From: Desulfobulbaceae bacterium
GTDB lineage: Bacteria; Desulfobacterota; Desulfobulbia; Desulfobulbales; SURF-16
Direction of reading: 5' to 3'
Length of the DNA: 5,663 nucleotides
Assembly (NCBI GenBank): GCA_021160685.1
Contig: JAGHCC010000203.1
Span: 1 to 5,663 of the forward strand
The notes beneath the pieces were generated by a model. The model had not been told where the DNA came from and searched no databases. It worked only from the letters and a program-made list of their open reading frames with translations. A program made the translations under genes and the position numbers. This document shows, in pieces, positions 1-5,663 of this stretch. The number at the start of each line of letters is the position of its first letter. Within the stretch, counting starts at the first letter, position 1.

Positions 1-1283
1 TCCACCGAGACCGCCCGAATCGCCCTGGCCATGCCAACGTTGACGATCCTGATGATTCCAAGAGCGGCCTGGGCCTTTTCCATGTCGAGGCGGTCGGCCA
101 GCTCCGCCATGCAGCGTTCCACGGCTTCATTGTCCAGGATCATACGCCCGCCAAGGAAACGCTCAGGCAACAGACGGCCCAGGAAAAGATTGGCGTCGGT
201 TACCGTGATATCCGTTCCCTTGCCGTAACAGACCGGACCGGGATCAGCGCCGGCGCTTTCAGGGCCGACATGGAGCAGGCCGCCTTGGTCAATTCTGGCG
301 ATTGAACCGCCGCCAGCTCCCACGGTATGAATGTCCATGACCTGAATCCCCACCGGGTAGCCGTCTATCTGATACTCTCGTGTCAATGTCGGCCCGCCGT
401 CGCAAAGGGACACATCCGTGGAGGTGCCCCCCATGTCAAAGGTGATGATTTTATCAATGGCCATTTCCCGGGCCAGGTGAAAAGCTCCTTGAACGCCGCC
501 GGCCGGGCCGGACAGCACCGTATGAACGGCTCTTTTTTCAATGAAACGGACCGGCAGCACAGACCCGTTTGACTGTTGCACGGAAAGAGAGGCCGTTGTC
601 AGATTATCGTTTAAGCGATGAATGTAGGAGGAGATCACCGGCGCAAGATAGGCGTTGATCAGTGTCGTCACCAGACGCTCATATTCACGGAATTCCGGCA
701 ACAATTCCGAAGACAGGGTTACGGGCAATCCCAGGGGGATAAGCTCGTCCCTGATCCGTTTTTCATGATCCGGGTTGGCATAGGAATGGAGGAAACAGAC
801 GGCAACAGACTCAATTTCAAGAGAGCGGCAGATGCGTCTTAGCCTTTTGCCGACGCTTGTGCCCAGGGGAGTCTGAACAGTACCGTCCCACAGTACCCTT
901 TCTTTGACCCCGACAATATTTTTCCGTGGGATGATCTCAACCGGACGTTCCACGTTCAAATCATAAAGACTCGGTCGATTCTGCCGGCCGATGGTCAAGA
1001 TATCCTCAAAGCCATGGGTGGTGACGAGCAGGGTTTTCGCCCCCTTTCTTTCCAGGAAGCTGTTTGTCCCCACCGTGGTGCCGTGAATGATCTCAAATTT
1101 TGAAGGAAGCTCAGTAAAAAAATGGCTTAATCCTTTGAGGATGGCCCGACTTGGATCATCCGGGGTTGAGGATATTTTGAAGGTTTGAATTGCCTCACTG
1201 GTCTGGAGAAAAAAATCGGTAAAGGTGCCGCCCGTGTCGATTCCAAGTTTGAGAAGGGAATGATGTGATTTTAAGGATGGCAT
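1..1283 (-). CDS. Hydantoinase/oxoprolinase family protein, HyuA type (N-terminal 427 residues; truncated by the left window edge)
   Basis: I translated the minus strand by hand from the ATG at 1283-1281; it stays open to position 1. Family motifs appear in the expected order: phosphate-binding GIDTGGTFTD (residues 14-23), HGTTVGTN (67-74), LSGPAGGV (257-264), FDMGGTSTDVSL (282-293), VGAGGGSIA (321-329) and GPESAGADPGPVCYG (340-354). The first part matches the hydantoinase A N-terminal domain and the part from about residue 210 the hydantoinase A core, both with the actin/ASKHA-type nucleotide-binding fold. Family members are usually about 650-700 residues, so roughly 230-270 residues lie outside. 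Known members hydrolyse hydantoins or 5-oxoproline with ATP, or form part of acetone or acetophenone carboxylases; the substrate cannot be told here. An in-frame TGA lies 6 nt before the ATG and no other start precedes the first motif, so the start is firm although no Shine-Dalgarno sequence is visible. It follows the M48 protease gene by 42 nt on the same strand. A HyuB partner might lie further left. Confidence 0.93.
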   Translation of the reverse strand, partial: MPSLKSHHSLLKLGIDTGGTFTDFFLQTSEAIQTFKISSTPDDPSRAILKGLSHFFTELPSKFEIIHGTTVGTNSFLERKGAKTLLVTTHGFEDILTIGRQNRPSLYDLNVERPVEIIPRKNIVGVKERVLWDGTVQTPLGTSVGKRLRRICRSLEIESVAVCFLHSYANPDHEKRIRDELIPLGLPVTLSSELLPEFREYERLVTTLINAYLAPVISSYIHRLNDNLTTASLSVQQSNGSVLPVRFIEKRAVHTVLSGPAGGVQGAFHLAREMAIDKIITFDMGGTSTDVSLCDGGPTLTREYQIDGYPVGIQVMDIHTVGAGGGSIARIDQGGLLHVGPESAGADPGPVCYGKGTDITVTDANLFLGRLLPERFLGGRMILDNEAVERCMAELADRLDMEKAQAALGIIRIVNVGMARAIRAVSV

Positions 1284-1289
1284 AGGGTG

Positions 1290-1310
1290 TCAGAAGGCAG
1301 GAGTCAGACG
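1290..1310. repeat. Three degenerate heptamer repeats in the protease-hyuA gap
   Basis: On the plus strand the gap reads as three adjacent 7-mers: TCAGAAG, GCAGGAG and TCAGACG. They share the pattern (T/G)CAG(A/G)NG. The block sits between the protease stop codon (1326-1328) and the HyuA-type start codon (1283). In the mRNA of these minus-strand genes it is a pyrimidine-rich stretch with no ribosome binding site. With only three imperfect copies, chance is possible. Confidence 0.5.
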
Positions 1311-1325
1311 TTGATGGAGGAGATT

Positions 1326-2735
1326 TTATCCTTTCACATCATTAATTTTAGTGAGTATTTCATCAATTTCTTGCTGCAGCTTGCTGACAGCAGGGAGTAA
1401 TTGTCTGGCCTTGCGTAAATGAAAGATTGCGGTATTAAAATTCCCATCACAAAAATAATATTTTCCCAGGTAAAAATGGGCATCGCCCTTATCGCCGTAA
1501 CCGGAGAAAATCTCGGCAATCTGATAATAGAGGCCGGGATAATCCGGAATCACGCTCGACAGTTGATCGTAGAGGATAAAGGCTCTCTCTGTATTACCTG
1601 TTTTCTGCAGAGTTTTTGCCAGATGAAAGGAATTATACCAATTTCCCGGTTCTTGATTACGCACCTCCTGAAAATGAGACAGGGCATGATCGAAATTTCC
1701 CTGTTGAAAATCTATGACGCCCAGATCCGTCAGCAAAATCGGTTTATCCGGAAAAAATTGAATCACTTTCAGTAAATTTTCTCTGGCCCTGTCAAACTCG
1801 TTATTCATCAAATAAGCCTGAGACAGACCATAATGGGCCATGATCTTTTCAGTTACATTCTCGCTTGTACGGAGGATTTTCCGATAGCGCGGAAAAAGCT
1901 TCATGGGATTTTCCGTCAGACTGAAAACTCTACCCTGAATACGGTTGAAGGCGAATTGATCGGTCATCATGTATTCAATAGCGGGATTCTGGACAATCAG
2001 ATCCTCGACATATCCCATTCTGACCTGGGGCTCAGGATGACTCAAAAGGTAAGGGGGCGGTCTGCCCATGCTGATTTTGCTGATCCTGTACATTTTTTTG
2101 AGCATGGACACCATGTCTTCCGGGTTGCGTTTATTGGCAACCATGGATTTATACCCTACACGATCCGCCTCCTCCTCATCCTGGCGACTGAATGTCAGGC
2201 TCATGGAGGTTCCGGTTGCCATGCCGCCGGTGATCAGGGCCTGGGAAAGAGCACCGCCGCCCATAAGTACACCGGCAAGCATAAGGGCCACGGTGCTGGC
2301 ATTAATTTTAGAGGACTTGCCGATACGATCGGCAATATGGCGGCACGAGACATGACCGCACTCATGGGCGACAACACTGAAGAGCTCCCCTTCATTATCC
2401 ATTTTCTTTAGCAGACCGGAATGAATAAACACAAGGCCGGAAGGGGCGGCAAAGGCATTAAAAGCCTTATCAGCGATCATGTAAAAATGGTAATGAAAGT
2501 ACTGAGAACCAGTCACCGACAGGACTTCATCGCCTATGTCATTGATATACTGAGAAATGTCCGGATCATCAAGCAACCTGAATTGCAGACGGATAACAGT
2601 AAGCAATTTTTCGCCATATTCACGCTCCTCCCCCACTGAAAAGGCCCGCACCAATCCATTGCCACCCAAAAAGGTGAACTCTGAAAAGAGAAAGAAAAAG
2701 AGAATTGTCAAGCTGATGCAGCGTTTTAGTCGCAT
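1326..2735 (-). CDS. M48-family zinc metalloprotease with C-terminal TPR repeats (BepA-like), exported
   Basis: 469 residues with TAA stop at 1326-1328. A signal peptide is clear: basic start (RLKR), hydrophobic core at about residues 8-23, and likely cleavage near VRA-FS (residue 31); no lipobox cysteine is visible. The zinc site is HECGH at 124-128 in the context VVAHECGHVSCRHI, with the third ligand probably Glu187 in EEEADRVGY (ExxxD spacing). A hydrophobic, glycine-rich stretch (about 146-180) between them probably touches the membrane. LLSHPEP (230-236) contains the conserved S/T-His-Pro of the family, likely the position of the regulatory histidine of E. coli BepA. From about residue 299 to 449 there are four or five TPR-like helix pairs. 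The layout and size fit BepA, a periplasmic protease and chaperone for outer-membrane protein assembly, so quality control of the cell envelope is the likely role. The ATG is directly preceded by a repeat array and has no Shine-Dalgarno sequence; later starts would remove the signal peptide. It is divergent from recN and probably co-transcribed with the HyuA-type gene. Confidence 0.93.
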   Translation of the reverse strand: MRLKRCISLTILFFFLFSEFTFLGGNGLVRAFSVGEEREYGEKLLTVIRLQFRLLDDPDISQYINDIGDEVLSVTGSQYFHYHFYMIADKAFNAFAAPSGLVFIHSGLLKKMDNEGELFSVVAHECGHVSCRHIADRIGKSSKINASTVALMLAGVLMGGGALSQALITGGMATGTSMSLTFSRQDEEEADRVGYKSMVANKRNPEDMVSMLKKMYRISKISMGRPPPYLLSHPEPQVRMGYVEDLIVQNPAIEYMMTDQFAFNRIQGRVFSLTENPMKLFPRYRKILRTSENVTEKIMAHYGLSQAYLMNNEFDRARENLLKVIQFFPDKPILLTDLGVIDFQQGNFDHALSHFQEVRNQEPGNWYNSFHLAKTLQKTGNTERAFILYDQLSSVIPDYPGLYYQIAEIFSGYGDKGDAHFYLGKYYFCDGNFNTAIFHLRKARQLLPAVSKLQQEIDEILTKINDVKG

Positions 2736-2838
2736 TGGTTGAACTGGTCTGGTTGGTTTGATTGGTTTCGCTGGTTGAACTGGCTAAAAACTCATCAAAC
2801 CAGTTTAACCAATAAAACTAATTTAACAAGTTGAACAA
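2736..2838. repeat. Inverted pair of degenerate 9-bp tandem repeat arrays
   Basis: From 2736 the plus strand divides into five nonamers that all begin TGG: TGGTTGAAC, TGGTCTGGT, TGGTTTGAT, TGGTTTCGC and TGGTTGAAC (2736-2780). After TGGC, the minus strand gives six related nonamers between 2838 and 2785: TTGTTCAAC, TTGTTAAAT, TAGTTTTAT, TGGTTAAAC, TGGTTTGAT and GAGTTTTTA. The whole block is therefore an imperfect palindrome. It fills the protease-proximal half of the divergent intergenic region and ends exactly at the protease start codon. TGGTTGAACTGG occurs twice, 36 bp apart (2736-2747 and 2772-2783). It shows no coding character, transposase or target duplication. Confidence 0.82.
2773..2810. 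other. Stem-loop at the centre of the inverted nonamer array
   Basis: GGTTGAACTGG (2773-2783) faces CCAGTTTAACC (2800-2810): 11 positions, all pairing with one G-T wobble, and a 16-nt loop. Pairing continues outward with interruptions: 2761-2768 pairs with 2815-2822, and a weaker set reaches about 2746-2758 with 2825-2836. No T-tract follows either side in terminator position, so this is not called a terminator. In the protease transcript it would lie in the 5' leader, 37 nt upstream of the start codon. Confidence 0.65.
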
Positions 2839-2854
2839 ACAAAATTAATAATAC

Positions 2855-2863
2855 TGTTATAAT
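2855..2863 (+). promoter_or_regulatory. Extended -10 promoter for recN
   Basis: TGTTATAAT is a perfect match to the extended -10 form TGNTATAAT. The nearest -35-like hexamer, TTGAAC at 2831-2836, lies 21 bp from the -10 hexamer, which is too far for a normal spacer, so the promoter would rely on the extended -10. That hexamer belongs to the last repeat unit of the nonamer array. Transcription would start near 2870 and leave a leader of about 70 nt before recN. No convincing LexA operator overlaps it, although recN is SOS-controlled in E. coli. Confidence 0.6.
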
Positions 2864-2935
2864 GAGACAATCACTTTTTTAAAATTGTTCTCTATTTATC
2901 CTGTCGTCTTGCATTCCTCAAGAAATACGGTATAG

Positions 2936-2956
2936 AGTTCTCATGCTCAGAGAATT
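2936..2956 (+). promoter_or_regulatory. Hairpin with the recN start codon in its loop
   Basis: AGTTCTC (2936-2942) can pair with GAGAATT (2950-2956), including one G-U pair, leaving a 7-nt loop that contains the ATG at 2943-2945. There is only a weak purine stretch (ATAGAG, 2932-2937) in Shine-Dalgarno position, and part of it lies in the stem. Such a structure could limit initiation, but a 7-bp AU-rich stem is marginal and may be chance. Confidence 0.35.
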
Positions 2957-4622
2957 AAAAATATCCAACCTGGCCCTGATTGAGGAGCTTCATCTCAATT
3001 TCAGTGAAGGACTTATTGTCCTTACCGGTGAAACCGGCGCTGGAAAATCCATTGTCCTCCAGGCCATTCACCTGCTGTCAGGCGGAAAGGCCTCGGCGAC
3101 CTGGATTCGCAGTGGGGCAGAGCAGGCAATAATTGAGGCTCTTTTTGAAATCAGCCCGGGCCACTCACAACTTCTTAACCTGCTTCGGGAGAAGGGTTTT
3201 GACAGCGATGGTGAAATCATCATCAAACGTATTCTGTCTGCCAAGGGCAGGAGCCGTTTTTACCTGAACGGCAGCCTGTCGACAGCTCGGCTGATCAGTG
3301 AAATCTGCGAAAATCTCCTTAACGTTGCCAGCCAGCATGACCATCAACAGCTTCTTGTCCCCGGGTTTCAGCTTGATTTCCTCGATTCGGTGGCAGAACT
3401 TAAAAGCCGGCGTGAACAGTTTGCGGATCTTTATGATAACTGGCAGGTGAAAAAAAAAGAATTTGAGGTTCTGCGTACTCAGGAGATGGACAAGGAGCAG
3501 CGCCGGGACTTTCTTAATTTTCAGTGTCAGGAGATCAGCCAGTCAAAACTCACTCCGGGCGAGGATTTAAAATTAGTCGAAGAAAAAGATCGACTGAAAA
3601 GCAGTGATGAGCTGAATCGGCTGGGCCGCAAAAGTTACTCCTTGCTGCAGGATGCTACAGGCAATCATTTATCCCTGCTCAGAAAAAATATGGACCAGAT
3701 GGCTGCCCTGGATCAATCCATTGCGGGTTTAAGTGAAGATGTGGCCGGTTACTGTTACCAGCTCGAGGATCAACTCGCAGGCCTGCGTGATTATCTGGAT
3801 TCCATCCCCAACAATCCGGCCCGGCTTGATGAGATCTGTGCCAGGATTGATCTTCTCCAGCAGTTGAAACGAAAATACGGCCCAAATCTTGATAATGTCA
3901 TCTGGTATGGCAAAAAGGCTAAAGAGGAATTAGCCGAACTTGACGCACTTGAGCATAATCTCGACCGGTTGGCCACAGAGCTTGCGGAAAGCGAACAGCA
4001 ACTGCTGCAAAAAGCTGCTGAACTTTCAGAGCAAAGAAAAAAACATGGCCGGGAGATCACAAAAAAAATCATTAATGAGCTTCACTTTCTGGCCCTGGAC
4101 CAGGCGGTCTTTGAAATTTTCTTTCCTGATTTTGAAAAAGACAAACTCACACGCATGACCAGGAAAGGAATAGACCGGCCCGAGTTTCTTTTTTCGGCAA
4201 ATCCGGGTGAACCGCCAAAACCCGTGGCCAAGGTGGCCTCGGGTGGTGAACTTTCCCGCCTCATGCTGGCCCTGAAAAGTCTTTTGGCCAGAAAAGACCA
4301 GGTGGAAACCGTGATATTTGATGAAATTGACGCGGGAATCAGCGGCAAGGCGGCCGAGGCCGTAGCCAAAAAAATCAAAGAACTTGCCGCCCATCACCAG
4401 GTTATCTGCATCACCCATCTCCCCCAGATCGCCTCTTATGCCGAGGAGCATTTCCTGGTCGCAAAATCCGTCCAGGACCAGCGGACTAGGTCGACCATTA
4501 GCCGTCTGCAGCCGGATGAGCAGGTGCATGAACTCGGGCGTATGCTTGATGGTGATTCCGTCACCGAAAAAACCCTGGCCTATGCCGGGGAACTCCTGGG
4601 GAGACATCGAAATAATGGTTGA
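2943..4622 (+). CDS. recN: DNA repair protein RecN
   Basis: 559 residues, full length for the family (about 550-570). The N-terminus MLRELKISNLALIEELHLNF is the typical RecN opening, which fixes the start despite a weak ribosome binding site. Walker A is GETGAGKS (residues 29-36). The ABC signature is SGGELS (433-438), Walker B is VIFDEIDAGISG (from 457), and the H-loop is ITHLPQIAS with His492. The RecN-typical VASQHDHQQLL follows the N-terminal ATPase half (about 127-137). Residues about 150-380 are charged, Leu/Glu/Gln/Lys-rich and likely form the coiled-coil arms. RecN is a cytoplasmic SMC-like ATPase that acts at double-strand breaks with RecA, holding DNA ends or sister chromatids. It is divergent from the M48 protease gene, and its stop codon overlaps the PP-loop gene by 8 nt, so the two are probably one operon. 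Runs of nine A (3450-3458) and eight A (4061-4068) lie inside the gene. Confidence 0.98.
   Translation: MLRELKISNLALIEELHLNFSEGLIVLTGETGAGKSIVLQAIHLLSGGKASATWIRSGAEQAIIEALFEISPGHSQLLNLLREKGFDSDGEIIIKRILSAKGRSRFYLNGSLSTARLISEICENLLNVASQHDHQQLLVPGFQLDFLDSVAELKSRREQFADLYDNWQVKKKEFEVLRTQEMDKEQRRDFLNFQCQEISQSKLTPGEDLKLVEEKDRLKSSDELNRLGRKSYSLLQDATGNHLSLLRKNMDQMAALDQSIAGLSEDVAGYCYQLEDQLAGLRDYLDSIPNNPARLDEICARIDLLQQLKRKYGPNLDNVIWYGKKAKEELAELDALEHNLDRLATELAESEQQLLQKAAELSEQRKKHGREITKKIINELHFLALDQAVFEIFFPDFEKDKLTRMTRKGIDRPEFLFSANPGEPPKPVAKVASGGELSRLMLALKSLLARKDQVETVIFDEIDAGISGKAAEAVAKKIKELAAHHQVICITHLPQIASYAEEHFLVAKSVQDQRTRSTISRLQPDEQVHELGRMLDGDSVTEKTLAYAGELLGRHRNNG
4598..4603 (+). promoter_or_regulatory. 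Shine-Dalgarno sequence for the PP-loop gene, inside recN
   Basis: GGGGAG lies inside the end of recN, 11 nt before the ATG at 4615-4617. It supports this ATG over in-frame codons further upstream, which belong to the recN region and precede the conserved PP-loop motif. It is the clearest ribosome binding site of the four genes. Confidence 0.6.
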
Positions 4623-5619
4623 GATAACCGCGCTGGCCCTTTTTTCAGGCGGGCTTGACTCCATCCTGGCCTGCCGGGTGATCCAGGATCAGAATATCCG
4701 TGTTCAGGCTGTTCAGTTTATCACCCCTTTTTTTCACGATGATCTCCTGCAGCAGGAAGGTGAGTATCGTTCTTTTATCAAAAAGAAATACAACATTGAT
4801 GTCTTGATCAGGGACATCACCCTGCCCTACCTGGAAATGCTGAAAAATCCGCCCCACGGTTACGGCAAGTATTTCAACCCCTGCATCGACTGCAAAATTC
4901 TGATGGTCTCCGAGATCAAAAAAATGATGGCTGATTTCAATGCCTCGTTCATTATCAGTGGAGAGGTTATTGGTCAACGCCCCATGTCCCAGCGTAAGGA
5001 CACCATGCGGGTCATTGAACGGGACAGCGACACGGATCAGATCCTGCTTCGCCCTTTATGCGCCAGGTCCCAGAAACCCACCCAAGTCGAGCTTGACGGC
5101 ATTGTCGATCGAGATCAGCTCCCCGATTTCAGCGGCCGGGGCAGAAGCGGCCAGATTCGGCTTGCGGAAGAGCTTGGCATCCGGGATTATCCCAATCCGG
5201 CCGGCGGCTGTGTGCTGGCTGATCCGGTGCTGAGCAAAAGACTGCAGAAAATTTTCAAAACAGACAGGGACATCAGCCCCGAGGATATTCGTTTTCTTCT
5301 TGTGGGACGGCAATTTCTTCTTCCCCATGGAGGCTGGTTGGCCCTGGGCCGAAAGCAGCAGGAAAACAGTAAAATCACCGCCCTGCGGCAGAGTGGCGAT
5401 TATTTGCTCAATATGGAAAACAGGCCCGGCCCCACCGGACTGCTGCGGTATGGACATCATCCCGAGGATCAGAAACTTGCGGCTGAACTTGTGGTGCGCT
5501 ACGGCAAAAAAACAGGAAACGGGCCGGCTGCGGCTGTGGTCTGCGTTGAAAGCGCGGATAATTGTTTTGAAATCAAAACCGGACCCTGCCAAGATGAGAT
5601 TGGTCAATGGCTGTGTTGA
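4615..5619 (+). CDS. PP-loop ATPase, predicted Fe-S-dependent tRNA thiolase (ThiI/MnmA/TtuA-like) with NFACT-R-like C-terminal domain
   Basis: 334 residues from the ATG that overlaps the recN stop codon by 8 nt. The PP-loop is SGGLDS (residues 11-16), which binds ATP to adenylate the target. NPCIDCK (88-94) supplies a CxxC pair (Cys90, Cys93), followed by GEVIGQRPMSQ (116-126), a DxxxxQILLRPL segment (137-148), GRGRSGQ (174-180) and PAGGCVL with Cys199. Three cysteines in a CxxC...C layout resemble the [4Fe-4S] site of TtuA-type thiolases. From about residue 228 to the end, segments such as LLVGRQ, GWLALGRKQQEN and PGPTGLL resemble the NFACT-R RNA-binding module known from fibronectin-binding-like RQC factors. 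The likely role is sulfur transfer to a uridine of tRNA; the modified position is unknown. Databases often label relatives as a tRNA 2-thiouridine methyltransferase, which the motifs do not support. Four more cysteines fall in the last 25 residues. Coupling to recN suggests shared expression, not necessarily shared function. Confidence 0.85.
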   Translation: MVEITALALFSGGLDSILACRVIQDQNIRVQAVQFITPFFHDDLLQQEGEYRSFIKKKYNIDVLIRDITLPYLEMLKNPPHGYGKYFNPCIDCKILMVSEIKKMMADFNASFIISGEVIGQRPMSQRKDTMRVIERDSDTDQILLRPLCARSQKPTQVELDGIVDRDQLPDFSGRGRSGQIRLAEELGIRDYPNPAGGCVLADPVLSKRLQKIFKTDRDISPEDIRFLLVGRQFLLPHGGWLALGRKQQENSKITALRQSGDYLLNMENRPGPTGLLRYGHHPEDQKLAAELVVRYGKKTGNGPAAAVVCVESADNCFEIKTGPCQDEIGQWLC

Positions 5620-5663
5620 TGAGTTGTAAGGTTACTCTCCGTATCCAGACAAAAATATCGTAA
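5620..5663. other. Right-edge stretch without a supportable gene
   Basis: After the PP-loop stop codon (5617-5619) there are 44 bases. An ATG at 5619-5621 overlaps the stop codon but reads only 14 codons to a TAA at 5661-5663. No terminator hairpin is seen before the edge. Confidence 0.5.

Noticed and set aside
1833..2411. 192-codon open frame on the plus strand opposite the M48 protease
   Set aside because: It is antisense to the catalytic domain with the HECGH zinc site; no own motif or ribosome binding site supports it.
2773..2810. Rho-independent terminator
   Set aside because: The stem is followed by no U-tract on either strand, and it lies upstream of two divergent genes rather than downstream of any.
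2736..2838. CRISPR array or insertion-sequence remnant
   Set aside because: The units are 9 bp with no spacers between them, and there is no transposase fragment or target-site duplication.
2854..2870. LexA-like operator over the recN promoter
   Set aside because: CTGT is present at 2854-2857, but the required ACAG half-site at the right spacing is not.
4384..4614. N-terminal extension of the PP-loop protein by 77 residues
   Set aside because: The extension runs in an alternative frame of the recN C-terminal coding region, and the family begins just before the SGGLDS motif. The ATG at 4615 has a ribosome binding site.
4026..4664. 212-codon open frame on the minus strand opposite recN
   Set aside because: It lies wholly opposite the conserved C-terminal ATPase half of recN and the PP-loop start, and its translation shows no recognisable domain.
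5056..5607. 183-codon open frame on the minus strand opposite the PP-loop gene
   Set aside because: It is antisense to a gene with clear family motifs, and its own translation resembles no family I know.
5607..5663. Small open frame (18 codons, or 14 from the ATG at 5619) ending in TAA at the window edge
   Set aside because: It is too short, has no ribosome binding site of its own beyond the overlap, and its peptide has no recognisable feature.

Overview
The window holds four protein-coding genes in two divergent pairs. Mixed base composition, a BepA-like M48 protease with a signal peptide, a RecN, and a PP-loop thiolase with three conserved-type cysteines together suggest a Gram-negative anaerobe. 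Desulfobacterota (the old Deltaproteobacteria) is my best guess. This is inference from gene content and from the style of the intergenic repeats; there is no rRNA or other marker here.

Left half, minus strand (positions 1-2735). A secreted or periplasmic M48 metalloprotease with C-terminal TPR repeats (1326-2735) is followed after 42 nt by the N-terminal 427 residues of a HyuA-type hydantoinase/oxoprolinase family protein (1-1283), which runs off the left edge. The spacing suggests co-transcription, but no functional link is obvious. The short gap between them carries three degenerate heptamer repeats and no Shine-Dalgarno sequence for the second gene.

Centre (2736-2942). The 207-bp divergent intergenic region has two parts. 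The half next to the protease start codon is a degenerate 9-bp tandem repeat: five copies on the plus strand, then six copies on the minus strand, so the whole block is an imperfect palindrome. The other half carries a perfect extended -10 promoter motif pointing at recN.

Right half, plus strand (2943-5619). A complete recN (SMC-like DNA repair ATPase, 559 aa) overlaps by 8 nt a 334-aa PP-loop ATPase. This second protein looks like an iron-sulfur-dependent tRNA thiolase fused to an NFACT-R-like RNA-binding C-terminal domain. The overlap implies translational coupling of a DNA-repair gene with an RNA-modification gene. The last 44 bases hold no supportable gene.

I found no CRISPR array, tRNA, rRNA, insertion sequence or phage gene. 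The most unusual items are the inverted nonamer array that abuts a start codon and the cysteine layout of the PP-loop protein.
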